Position numbers and translations under genes: made by a program | Shown here: positions 15,913 through 24,521 of the stretch, in pieces | Layout: every line of letters starts with the position of its first letter | Position numbering within the stretch: position 1 is the first letter of the stretch | From: JAVBTR01 sp031556065 | GTDB taxonomy: Bacteria; Bacillota; Clostridia; Christensenellales; Aristaeellaceae | Length of the DNA: 64,000 nucleotides | Assembly: GCA_031556065.1 (NCBI GenBank) | Contig: JAVBTR010000002.1 | Coordinates: 54,649-118,648 of the forward strand | Reading direction: 5' to 3' | The notes under the pieces: model-generated | What the model was told of the DNA's origin: nothing | Databases searched by the model: none | Seen by the model: only the letters and a program-made list of their open reading frames with translations

Positions 15913-16857
15913 ATGTTAAAGCCTGTTATGGCTAAACCGATCAACCACACCCCTGCATGGAGACGCTTCATACAACAATGGGGGTTGCAATTGATGGTCA
16001 TCCCCGGCATTATCTGGATGATCGTTTTCAACTACGTGCCCATGTCGGGACTGGTGATGGCGTTTAAGAATTTCCGGGTTTCCTACAAGTCCCTTTCCCA
16101 GGGAAGCTGGATAGGGTTTGCAAACTTCCAAGAGTTCTTCCATGACAGCTACTTCAAAATCACCATGACGAACACATTGGGCATCAGCTTTTTAAAACTG
16201 TTGATCGGCTTCCCACTACCAATCATCTTCGCGCTGATGCTCAACGAAATTCGCAATATTAAGTTTAAAAAGACCATCCAGACGGTATCCTACCTGCCCC
16301 ACTTCCTTTCCTGGGTGGTTCTGGGGGGCATTATGATCTCCTGGCTATCTAAATCCGGCATTATCAATGATTTGTTCATTACCTTAGGTATTACCCAGGA
16401 TCGGATTTCTTATCTTGGTCAACCCAACTACTTCTGGGGGCTGGTTCTCATATCCGATACGTGGAAGGAGCTTGGCTGGTCGGCCATTATCTACCTGGCA
16501 GCCATTTCCGGTATCGACCAGCAGATGTACGAAGCCGCCACGGTGGACGGGGCCGGCAAGCTTAAAAAGATCTGGTACATTACCCTTCCCTCTATTACGG
16601 GCACCATCAGCATTCTGTTTATCCTGGCTGTATCCGGGGTAATGAACTCCAACTTCGATCAGATTTTCGTTTTAAAGAACGCCTTGAATACTGAAACAGC
16701 TACGGTGCTGGATATCTACACCTATGAAATGGGTATGCGCAATGGCCGCTTTGGCTACGCCACGGCCATCGGGCTTTTCAAATCCGTTATCGGCACGATC
16801 TTACTTTTGACTGCCAACTTCACTTCGAAAAAAGTAATGGGTCGTTCACTGTATTAA
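15913..16857 (+). CDS. LplB-type sugar ABC transporter permease (system 1)
   Basis: 314 residues with six predicted membrane helices. The start MSGLVMAFKNFRV pattern after the first helix is characteristic of LplB/polysaccharide-type permeases. The EAA loop that contacts the ATPase is visible as YEAATVDGAGKLKKIWYITL near residue 210. It is the first gene of an operon with a second permease (17 bp downstream) and a solute-binding protein. The family imports oligosaccharides or complex glycan fragments; no ATPase gene is in the operon, so a shared MsmX/UgpC-type ATPase is expected. Confidence 0.92.
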   Translation: MLKPVMAKPINHTPAWRRFIQQWGLQLMVIPGIIWMIVFNYVPMSGLVMAFKNFRVSYKSLSQGSWIGFANFQEFFHDSYFKITMTNTLGISFLKLLIGFPLPIIFALMLNEIRNIKFKKTIQTVSYLPHFLSWVVLGGIMISWLSKSGIINDLFITLGITQDRISYLGQPNYFWGLVLISDTWKELGWSAIIYLAAISGIDQQMYEAATVDGAGKLKKIWYITLPSITGTISILFILAVSGVMNSNFDQIFVLKNALNTETATVLDIYTYEMGMRNGRFGYATAIGLFKSVIGTILLLTANFTSKKVMGRSLY

Positions 16858-16874
16858 GGAGGGAGGAACTGGCA

Positions 16875-17789
16875 ATGACTGCACTTAACACACGCCGCAA
16901 CTATATCAAGGAAACCCCCGGCGAAAAAATTTTTACAAGCATCAATACTGTTATTATGTTACTTATTGGTTTTCTCTGCTTGTATCCAGTTTGGTACGTA
17001 CTGATCAACTCCTTTAACGAAGCCAACGATGCCATGCTGGGCGGCATTTACTGGTGGCCCAGGGTATTCTCCATTGAAAACTACAAGGCCGTTTTTAAGG
17101 ATGATACAGTATTCAGGGCCTTTACCATCACCATCGGCAGAACCTTGCTGGGAACCCTTTTAAGTGCGTTCTTTACCGCCATGGTAGCATACGGCCTTAG
17201 TAAAAAGCGGCTGATGTTCAGAAAATTCTACCTCACCTTAGGCACCATTACCATGTTCTTTGGCGGCGGTCTGTTTCCCTACTTCCTGTTGCTGAAAAAC
17301 CTGGGCCTTCTGAACAACTTTCTGGTATACATTATCCCGGCTGCGTTCAGCTTTTATAATCTCTTGATTTTCATGAGCTTTTTTCGGGAAATGCCAGAAG
17401 CCTTAGAAGAAAGCGCCCACATCGACGGCGCAGGGGATTTTAGGATCTTCTTTAAGATTATCCTCCCCCTGTCCACCCCGGTGCTGGCCACCATTGCCCT
17501 GTTTAACGGCGTATACCACTGGAACGATTACTTTTCCGGCGTAATGTACATGACAAGCCGTGCTGACTTGGAGCCCATTCAGACCTATCTCTACCGGGTT
17601 ATCGCCCAAAGCACCGCCAGCAATATCCGTTCCGCAGCAGGGGCGGACGTAGCTGCCAAGAATTTAACCAGCTCTCAGGCCATCAAACTGGCCACCATGG
17701 TTATTACCACCTTCCCCATTGTTTGTGTGTATCCGTTCTTGCAAAAATACTTTGTTAAGGGCATGATGCTGGGCGCTGTAAAAGAATAG
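16875..17789 (+). CDS. YtcP/LplC-type sugar ABC transporter permease (system 1)
   Basis: 304 residues, about six membrane helices. An N-terminal cytoplasmic segment ending ETPGEKIF precedes the first helix, and the EAA loop reads LEESAHIDGAGDFRIFFKI near residue 180. The C-terminus FVKGMMLGAVKE matches the common ending (KGxxxGxVKG) of this family. It pairs with the LplB-type protein to form the channel. A small stem-loop (TACTGC/GCAGTA, 17800-17814) lies between this gene and the binding-protein gene and may stabilise the downstream message. Confidence 0.92.
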   Translation: MTALNTRRNYIKETPGEKIFTSINTVIMLLIGFLCLYPVWYVLINSFNEANDAMLGGIYWWPRVFSIENYKAVFKDDTVFRAFTITIGRTLLGTLLSAFFTAMVAYGLSKKRLMFRKFYLTLGTITMFFGGGLFPYFLLLKNLGLLNNFLVYIIPAAFSFYNLLIFMSFFREMPEALEESAHIDGAGDFRIFFKIILPLSTPVLATIALFNGVYHWNDYFSGVMYMTSRADLEPIQTYLYRVIAQSTASNIRSAAGADVAAKNLTSSQAIKLATMVITTFPIVCVYPFLQKYFVKGMMLGAVKE

Positions 17790-17840
17790 CTTTGTTACCT
17801 ATACTGCGACGCAGTACAAAAATATTAAGGAGGCAACCCC

Positions 17841-19448
17841 ATGAAAAAGCTTGTATCCCTTATTCTGGCAATCGCGTTGCTGCTGTCTTTGACCAGCTTT
17901 GCCTACGCCGCGGAACCCGGCTACCTGAAAGACACCTCCCCCATCACCCTGTCTTGGTATGTGAACTTTAGCTGGTTCGGCAACACCTGGGGCGAAGACC
18001 TGTTCTCCAAGACAGTTACAGAAGAAACAGGTATCTCGGTTAACTATATTGCTCCTGCCGGCACCGAAGCAGACAAATTAAACGCTCTGATTATTTCCGA
18101 TGAACTGCCCGACATTCTTACCATGGACTGGACCACTCCCCAGATCGAAGAAATGATTACCGGTGACATGCTTTACGCCTTGGACGAATTGGCAGAAAAG
18201 TATGATCCCTACTTCTTCGATGTAGCCGTTCCCAGCCGTTTGAATTGGTACACCCAGGAAGACGGCCATGTTTATGGCTATCCGAATGCCTCCTTCAGCC
18301 CCGACGACTACGAAAAGTATGATACCCTGGATGCTAACTACACCTTTCTGGTACGTAAAGATATGTACGAAGCCATTGGCTCCCCGGACATGACCACCCC
18401 CGAAGGCTTTATCGCCGCTGTGAAAGCCGCCAAAGAAATGTTCCCCACGGTGGATGGCCAGACACTGATTCCCATAGGCAGCCACAACTTCACCACTGAT
18501 TCCGGCTGCATCTCCTTTGATAAAATGCTCTTCGATTTCTTGGCAGTGCCCTACCTCAATTCAGATGGCACCCGTCACGATCGTTACACCGATGAAGAGT
18601 ATATTCGTTGGCTGAAGGTGTTTCGTGAGTTAGGCGAAGAAGGCTATCTGGAAGACGATATTTTTATCGACCAGCGTGACCAGATTTCCGAAAAGATTGC
18701 TCAAGGCCGCTACTTCTGCATGCTTTACCAAAACAGCGACCTGACAGTACAACAGAAAATCCTCTGGGAAAAGACCCCCGAAAATCCCGGCTCCCAGATT
18801 TATCTGGCCATTGATGGGCCTAAGAATTCCAAGGGTGACGATTACGTACTGGGTGGCAATGCCATCAACGGCTGGACCCTGACCTTCATTTCCAAGAACT
18901 GCAAGAACCCTGACCGCGCCATTGAACTGGTTAGCTATATGCTGTCTGAACACGGCCAGCACCTGATCTGGATGGGCGGCAACGAAAACGAAGTTTGGAA
19001 CTACGATGAAAATAGCATTCCCCGCTGGATCCCTGAAATCCAGGACATGTACCTCAACCGCCGTTCCGATTCCGACGGGTACGATGCTACCATTGGCGGT
19101 GACGCGAAACATTGGATGCTGATGGACAACGCCATGGGCGAACGCTGGAAGGGCGAGTATGTGGAATATATCCGCCAGATCAAAGCCTGGACCAGCCCCT
19201 ATGTGACCTACCTGGGCCAATACGAAGTGTCCTATCCTTTGGATACTCCCTCATCCAACGCTCATAACCGTATTAACATTCTCTGGTCCACCACCCTGCC
19301 TAAGCTCCTGCTTGCCAAGAGCGATGCAGAATTCAATACCCTCCTGACTGAATTTACCGCTAAGCGCGACGAGCTTGGCTATGCCCTTGAAACTGCCGAA
19401 TACGAAGCGCAGGTTCACGCCAATATCGAACGCCTGGGAATGAAGTAA
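17841..19448 (+). CDS. Extracellular solute-binding protein of sugar ABC system 1
   Basis: 535 residues, within the usual 500-560 range of LplA-like binding proteins. Residues 1-24 are a signal peptide (MKKLVSL, hydrophobic core, AYA-AE cleavage); there is no lipobox cysteine, unlike many Gram-positive binding proteins. The mature part starts with a SPITLSWYVNF strand and contains the typical ISDELPDILTMDW segment near residue 90. The protein delivers oligosaccharide to the two permeases encoded upstream. A terminator follows, directly overlapping the promoter of the kinase gene. Confidence 0.9.
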   Translation: MKKLVSLILAIALLLSLTSFAYAAEPGYLKDTSPITLSWYVNFSWFGNTWGEDLFSKTVTEETGISVNYIAPAGTEADKLNALIISDELPDILTMDWTTPQIEEMITGDMLYALDELAEKYDPYFFDVAVPSRLNWYTQEDGHVYGYPNASFSPDDYEKYDTLDANYTFLVRKDMYEAIGSPDMTTPEGFIAAVKAAKEMFPTVDGQTLIPIGSHNFTTDSGCISFDKMLFDFLAVPYLNSDGTRHDRYTDEEYIRWLKVFRELGEEGYLEDDIFIDQRDQISEKIAQGRYFCMLYQNSDLTVQQKILWEKTPENPGSQIYLAIDGPKNSKGDDYVLGGNAINGWTLTFISKNCKNPDRAIELVSYMLSEHGQHLIWMGGNENEVWNYDENSIPRWIPEIQDMYLNRRSDSDGYDATIGGDAKHWMLMDNAMGERWKGEYVEYIRQIKAWTSPYVTYLGQYEVSYPLDTPSSNAHNRINILWSTTLPKLLLAKSDAEFNTLLTEFTAKRDELGYALETAEYEAQVHANIERLGMK

Positions 19449-19459
19449 TTCATAGAATC

Positions 19460-19491
19460 CACCCGGCAGACTTTATGCCTGCCGGGTTTTG
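19460..19491 (+). terminator. Terminator of ABC operon 1
   Basis: CCCGGCAG (19462-19469) pairs with CTGCCGGG (19479-19486), followed by TTTT. The downstream promoter starts at once. Confidence 0.8.
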
Positions 19492-19500
19492 TGCTATAAT
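19491..19500 (+). promoter_or_regulatory. Extended -10 promoter of the YesM/AraC system 1
   Basis: TGCTATAAT ends at 19500, directly behind the terminator T-run; no good -35 is visible because that position is taken by the hairpin. The transcript would start near 19507, upstream of the ATG at 19531. Confidence 0.5.
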
Positions 19501-19530
19501 AATGACACCATCACAAATGCGAGGGATTGG

Positions 19531-21315
19531 ATGAAAAAACTGGCCGCGTTATTCACAGGGCAGAAGCTTACGCTTAAATTTACCATCATTATTTTTTTGA
19601 TCGTCTATATTCCCGTCTTTGTTTTGACCAACCAGCTTTTAAAAAGCACCCAGGACACTTTGATCCAGGAACGGATGGCAGCAGTGAGCTTATCCAGCGA
19701 GCAATTGAAATCCCGCGTATCTAAAACGGCGGAAGTAGCAGATGTGCTGATTAAGACCTTCTCCACCAACGACAGCCTGCTTTCCTACCTTGAAAAAGCC
19801 CTGACAGATGAAGAAATGGATATTTTAGACAAGCTATCCTTCTTTCGCCACGATATATCCGCATTGGCTAAATTCACTTATTCCAACGCATACATGTATC
19901 AGATCCGAGTATATGCCGATAGTCAGACCATGCCGGAAATGATGCCTGTTTTATACCGTATGAGCCGCATGGAAAGGCTTAAATGGGCCAGTGATGGCAG
20001 CACGCTAAGCGGCTGGCATTTCGATTATACCGATTCTTTGTTCCCCGATTATGTTTCCAACCGCAAACAGCATTTGATGGCCTTGGTACGACCTTTAACC
20101 GATGCCAACGACGTAACCTACGGCGTGATTGAGGCTGCCATCGATATGGAAGCCCTTCTCCCCTCCCTTTTTGATAGCCAGGAGGAGGATTATTTGTTTC
20201 TTGCAGATAGCCAGGGCAATTTCTACTATGATCACGCTGCTGCCAGTGAATGGTTTGGTGCCATAGAAACACTGTCAAGCGAGAAGCATAGCGATACCTT
20301 GCACAGTCAAAACAAATTAAATGGCCAGCAGGTAATTCTTTCTTACATCCCGGTACCCAGCATCAAATCAGAGCTGATTCAAATCACACCACTGGATTAC
20401 GAGCTTTCTTTAATTGCCGACCAGCGACTCGCTTTCTACATTGCCATGGGCCTTGGGGTCATCATCCTGATTATCCTGATCCATTTCACTGTGCGCACTC
20501 TTTTAAAGCGCTTTTACCACATACTAAAAACCGTGCATTCCGTTCAGCATGGCGATTTATCTGTTCGCACGGAAGTAACAGGCCAGGACGAGGTGGCCGT
20601 TTTGGGCCGCCAGGTGAATCTGATGCTGGATAAGATAAATGTACTGATGCAAGAAAACACCGAGCGGGAAATACTTGTTAAAAACGCCGAAATACGGGCA
20701 CTGCATAACCAGATCAATGCCCATTTCATATACAACGTGCTGGAATCTATTAAAATGATGGCGGAAATCAACGAGCAGTTCCAATTAGCCGACGCGGTCA
20801 CATCCCTTGGCAAGCTCCTTCGCTACTCCATGCGGTGGACAAAAGGCAACGTTTCTTTAGAAGATGAGCTGGAATACATACAAAACTATCTCACTCTAAT
20901 CAACCTGAGATTCGATTACCAGGTCCGGCTTTCTTTAAGCGTGCCGGAGGCGCTTTTAAAGCAGAAAATACCGAAAATCTCCTTGCAGCCCATTGTAGAG
21001 AACGCCATTGGCCATGGGCTGGAGGACATTAACAGCGATACGTATATTTACATTAAGGCGTATGAAGAAAACGGCATCTGCACCATCGAAGTAACCGACC
21101 CTGGCCGCGGCATCGATGAAGAAACCTTAAACCGGCTGCAAAAGAAGATCGACGGCGCTGTGGAGCCCGACGGGGGCAGCGGCCACGGCATCGGCCTTAA
21201 AAACGTGCAGGACCGCATTCGCGTCACCTTTGGAGAAGAATATGGGCTGTCCGTGCAATCGAAGTTGGGCATGTATACAAAAGTAATCGTGACTTTGCCA
21301 GTGCAGGTCCAATAG
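19531..21315 (+). CDS. YesM-type sensor histidine kinase (system 1)
   Basis: 594 residues from ATG 19531 (GAGGGA upstream); an in-frame TTG at 19489 lies inside the terminator and is rejected. Two membrane helices (about 13-35 and 295-318) enclose a ~260-residue extracellular Cache-like sensor. HAMP (about 318-370) and the His_kinase domain follow; the phospho-acceptor histidine is in ALHNQINAHFIYNVLESIK. The ATPase N box is ISLQPIVENAIGHGLE, with GRGID and GHGIGLKNVQDR G boxes. It is followed after 12 bp by an AraC-type response regulator. Beside ABC system 1, it is the likely sugar sensor for that transporter. Confidence 0.92.
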   Translation: MKKLAALFTGQKLTLKFTIIIFLIVYIPVFVLTNQLLKSTQDTLIQERMAAVSLSSEQLKSRVSKTAEVADVLIKTFSTNDSLLSYLEKALTDEEMDILDKLSFFRHDISALAKFTYSNAYMYQIRVYADSQTMPEMMPVLYRMSRMERLKWASDGSTLSGWHFDYTDSLFPDYVSNRKQHLMALVRPLTDANDVTYGVIEAAIDMEALLPSLFDSQEEDYLFLADSQGNFYYDHAAASEWFGAIETLSSEKHSDTLHSQNKLNGQQVILSYIPVPSIKSELIQITPLDYELSLIADQRLAFYIAMGLGVIILIILIHFTVRTLLKRFYHILKTVHSVQHGDLSVRTEVTGQDEVAVLGRQVNLMLDKINVLMQENTEREILVKNAEIRALHNQINAHFIYNVLESIKMMAEINEQFQLADAVTSLGKLLRYSMRWTKGNVSLEDELEYIQNYLTLINLRFDYQVRLSLSVPEALLKQKIPKISLQPIVENAIGHGLEDINSDTYIYIKAYEENGICTIEVTDPGRGIDEETLNRLQKKIDGAVEPDGGSGHGIGLKNVQDRIRVTFGEEYGLSVQSKLGMYTKVIVTLPVQVQ

Positions 21316-21327
21316 AGGGGGAAAAAG

Positions 21328-22749
21328 ATGTACACGCTGTTGATCGTAGAAGATGAAAAGATGATCCGCCAGGGGATCAAAGCCATGGCGCTGCGCAGCG
21401 GCGTCGCCTTTTCCCAGGTCATAGAATGCCGCAACGGCGAAGAAGGCCTGGAAGCCCTGCGGCAAGGGAATATCGATTTGATGATAACCGATATCCGTAT
21501 GCCGAAAATGGACGGAATCGAATTGATCCATATTGCCAAGGAAGGAGGGCTTTTACCGCTGACCATCGTCATTTCAGGGTACGACGATTTTTCTTACGCA
21601 GTAGAACTCCTGCGGGCCGGCGTGCGGGATTATATCTTAAAGCCGGTGGAGCGCACCAAGCTGACCGCCATTCTTGAAAAAATGGCTAGCGAGCTGGAGC
21701 AACAGGCCATTGCGAGGTCCAACGACCAGCAGTTAAGCCTTAACCAATTAAAGTACCTTTTGGTAAGCCGCGACGCCTCTCCAGCGGAAACGGATGCCAT
21801 TTATGGTCGTTTCACCGCCCAATACGGAGATGAGCCCTATACCCTGCTGGTTTGCAATCAAGTGCCGGAAAGCTTGCCCGAAGGCAGCATTCTTTTAGAA
21901 AACGTAAACGGGCAAACCGTGATCTGCGAAAAATGCCCTTCCCAGGTGGATTACGCAGGCCAAAGCCTTGTACATACGACCATCCGAAGCATCCAAACCG
22001 CTTATAAGCAAGCCTTGGAAGCGCGAATGGCCGCCTTCGCCCAAGAACACAGGGGAGTTACCGTGTTTAAACCCATCGAATATGCCCTTCAAATCCCCAA
22101 AAGCCTGCCGGAAAAGCAGGCCCAGGCCATCAGCGCGGAGGATTTCACCCCCATCCTGAACGAATGGGAATATATTAGACAATGCCTTAAAGCAGGCCAG
22201 ATGGACGTAAGTGGGCTTCCCTCCTGCGTGAATGAACTAATTGGCCGGCTAACAAGCGGCTACCAAAGCGTGGTGCCCATTTCGGAAAACGCTCTTACAC
22301 CCCTGCGCCAGCCCTTTAATCAGAATGTTTTCAGCGATTATTTGAGCCTGCTCCTTCCCTTTTTAAACAACTACCACAATGCTCTGGCCGGTCAGCTGGG
22401 CGCCCAATATAACCGGCAGAAGATCGAGCGGGCAAAGGTCTATGTGAACAAAAACTTCTGCAAGGAGTTAAACATGGCTATCGTATCCAACGAGGTATCG
22501 ATGAACTATTCACTGTTTTCAACGCTGTTTAAGCTTTATGTAGGCGAAAGCTTTGTAAGCTATATAAAACATTTGAGGGTGGAGCGGGCCAAGGAATTAC
22601 TAAAGGATACGGACATGCTGGTATCTGAAATTGGCCGGAAGGTCGGCTATGAAAACGATAAACACTTTTTAAAGCTGTTTAAGGCCACCTGCGGCATATC
22701 CCCCGGCGAATACCGCGCTTACGCGCGCATAAAGGATGATGTGAAATGA
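21328..22749 (+). CDS. AraC-type response regulator (system 1)
   Basis: 473 residues. The receiver domain occupies about 1-120, with the phospho-acceptor aspartate in LMITDIRMPKMDG (about residue 54) and the conserved lysine in DYILKPVE. A ~230-residue linker follows, then a C-terminal AraC HTH domain (about 370-470) with NYSLFSTLFKLYVGESF and VGYENDKHFLKLFKATCG motifs. It pairs with the YesM-type kinase 12 bp upstream and probably activates the sugar transporter operon next door. Its stop codon overlaps the start of the exonuclease III gene. Confidence 0.92.
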   Translation: MYTLLIVEDEKMIRQGIKAMALRSGVAFSQVIECRNGEEGLEALRQGNIDLMITDIRMPKMDGIELIHIAKEGGLLPLTIVISGYDDFSYAVELLRAGVRDYILKPVERTKLTAILEKMASELEQQAIARSNDQQLSLNQLKYLLVSRDASPAETDAIYGRFTAQYGDEPYTLLVCNQVPESLPEGSILLENVNGQTVICEKCPSQVDYAGQSLVHTTIRSIQTAYKQALEARMAAFAQEHRGVTVFKPIEYALQIPKSLPEKQAQAISAEDFTPILNEWEYIRQCLKAGQMDVSGLPSCVNELIGRLTSGYQSVVPISENALTPLRQPFNQNVFSDYLSLLLPFLNNYHNALAGQLGAQYNRQKIERAKVYVNKNFCKELNMAIVSNEVSMNYSLFSTLFKLYVGESFVSYIKHLRVERAKELLKDTDMLVSEIGRKVGYENDKHFLKLFKATCGISPGEYRAYARIKDDVK

Positions 22750-23498
22750 AACTGATCTCTTGGAATGTAAACGGTTTAAGGGCTTGCCTCAAAAAGGGCT
22801 TTTCTCAAGCCTTCGGCGCTATTGACGGGGATATCTTTTGCTTGCAAGAAACCAAAATGGAACAGGGCCAGGCGGAAGTACCTTTAGATGGCTACCAGGA
22901 ATACTGGTACAGTGCCGAAAAAAAAGGCTATTCCGGCACGGCCGTTTTTACAAAGGTCCCCCCTTTGAATGTAAGCTATGGCATAGGAATTGAAAAACAC
23001 GACCATGAAGGCCGTGTCATTACCCTTGAATTCGAAGCGTTCTTCTTTGTTTGCGCCTATGTGCCTAACTCCAAACGGGAACTAGAACGGCTTCCCTATC
23101 GCATGGAATGGGAGGATGCCTTTAGGGCCTATTTACTTTCGCTGGATGCAAAAAAGCCTGTGATCCTCTGCGGGGATCTGAATGTGTGCCATCAAGAAAT
23201 AGATATTAAAAATGCCAAATCCAATCATTTCAGCGCCGGATTTACCGACGAGGAAAGAGAAAAGATGAGCATTCTTTTGGCTTCGGGCTTTAAAGATACT
23301 TTCCGCACACTCCACCCGGATGAAATCGCTTATTCTTGGTGGTCTATGATGGGCAGCGCCAGGGAACGAAATGTTGGCTGGCGCTTGGACTATTTTCTTG
23401 TATCTGAAAGACTCATGCCCAGCATTAAGGGAGCGTTTATCCTAGCAGAAATCTATGGCAGCGACCATTGCCCAGTGGGGATTGATTTAGCCATCTAA
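22746..23498 (+). CDS. xth: Exodeoxyribonuclease III
   Basis: 250 residues, the normal length for ExoIII/AP endonuclease. Conserved motifs are all present: ISWNVNGLRA at the N-terminus, LQETKMEQGQ with the metal-binding glutamate, GDLNVCHQEIDIKN with the catalytic aspartate, WWSMMGSAR and RLDYFLVS, and the terminal GSDHCPVGI with the catalytic Asp-His. It removes 3' blocking groups and incises abasic sites in DNA repair. It overlaps the response-regulator stop by ATGA, so it is coupled to a sugar-sensing operon. Its end overlaps the convergent SH3-protein gene by 4 bp. Confidence 0.95.
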   Translation: MKLISWNVNGLRACLKKGFSQAFGAIDGDIFCLQETKMEQGQAEVPLDGYQEYWYSAEKKGYSGTAVFTKVPPLNVSYGIGIEKHDHEGRVITLEFEAFFFVCAYVPNSKRELERLPYRMEWEDAFRAYLLSLDAKKPVILCGDLNVCHQEIDIKNAKSNHFSAGFTDEEREKMSILLASGFKDTFRTLHPDEIAYSWWSMMGSARERNVGWRLDYFLVSERLMPSIKGAFILAEIYGSDHCPVGIDLAI

Positions 23499-24505
23499 TA
23501 TATGTCTAAATCGGTTGTGTCTGTATCGGTATCTCCCGAATCCGAATCCTGGGTATCGCCAGGATCGGAGGCCGTATCGTCTACAAACATGGTGTAGGGA
23601 ATGTTCAGAGCCACGTGGGCCACAGCGGAAACGGTGATACCGTCGGCATCGGTAACGGTCAGCAGAAGCTTAAAGGTTTCATCGGTAGAGCCCTTGTACC
23701 ATTCAAAGGTAAAGGGGCTTCCGGAGGCCAAAGGGGCATCAGCCTCCTTCATGCCGTTTTCAATAACCCGCACCTTGATTTTATAGGGCTCAGTGCCGCC
23801 TGAATAGGTGGCCTTGTAGGAAACGGACATGGTAACATTGCCATTGTCCTTTTTCTGGTAGTTGGATATGGAGTAGGATAATTTGCAGGTCAGACCTGTG
23901 AGAGGATCAAAGCCCGCATCGTCCTTACCATATTCGGGCGCGCCGCCCCACATGACAAAAGCGTAAAGGTGAGAATCCACGATTCCGGTAACGGGAAGGC
24001 TGTTGTATTCTTGAAAGCGTTCCACAGCATCCACGGTAGCATCGTCGAAGGTTTTGCCACTCTGGTATTTTTTGTTGTAGTAGCCCAACTTTTTAAGGGC
24101 TTTTTTAAAGGCATCCACGTCCACGGATTTGGTACCCTTTTCCATCTCCTTGATGGAGCCGAAGTCCAAAAGGGTAATGAAGCTGTTCTTCACAAAGCCG
24201 GTTTTATCCTTGTAGAGAACCTCCGTCCATTCTTCCCCCACTTCCAAAACGCGGATCATGGTTTTGTTGGGAATGGCGACCACTAGGCCGGATTTATCCT
24301 TGGCGGATTTGCGCATGTTCAGGCTGCCCTTTTTTGTTGTCACCTGAGCATATTGATAATCTGAATAAATGGTTTTGGTTTCCTCTTTTTCAGCTTGCTC
24401 CGCTACTTCCATTCCATCTGTTTCTTCTGGTTCTTCGGCATAGGCGGCGACTCCCGATAAAAGCATGATGGCGCACAGAACCGCGCAAAAGATTCGTTTT
24501 AGCAT
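23495..24505 (-). CDS. Secreted SH3b and peptidoglycan-binding domain protein
   Basis: 336 residues from ATG 24505, which follows GGAGGAAAC; the longer frame overlaps the GH127 stop. A signal peptide spans about residues 1-24 (AAYAEE). An SH3b domain covers about 50-115 (GSLNMRKSAKDKSG, EEWTEVLYKDKTGFV), a peptidoglycan-binding PG_binding_1-like domain about 125-185 (FKKALKKLGYY, AVERFQEYNSLPVTG), and an Ig-like domain about 200-310. The tail is Asp/Thr-rich and acidic. No catalytic domain is present, so it probably attaches to the cell wall without cleaving it. It is the last gene of the GH42-GH127 operon, 16 bp after GH127. Confidence 0.8.
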   Translation of the reverse strand: MLKRIFCAVLCAIMLLSGVAAYAEEPEETDGMEVAEQAEKEETKTIYSDYQYAQVTTKKGSLNMRKSAKDKSGLVVAIPNKTMIRVLEVGEEWTEVLYKDKTGFVKNSFITLLDFGSIKEMEKGTKSVDVDAFKKALKKLGYYNKKYQSGKTFDDATVDAVERFQEYNSLPVTGIVDSHLYAFVMWGGAPEYGKDDAGFDPLTGLTCKLSYSISNYQKKDNGNVTMSVSYKATYSGGTEPYKIKVRVIENGMKEADAPLASGSPFTFEWYKGSTDETFKLLLTVTDADGITVSAVAHVALNIPYTMFVDDTASDPGDTQDSDSGDTDTDTTDLDIY

Positions 24506-24521
24506 GTTTCCTCCTGCATCT

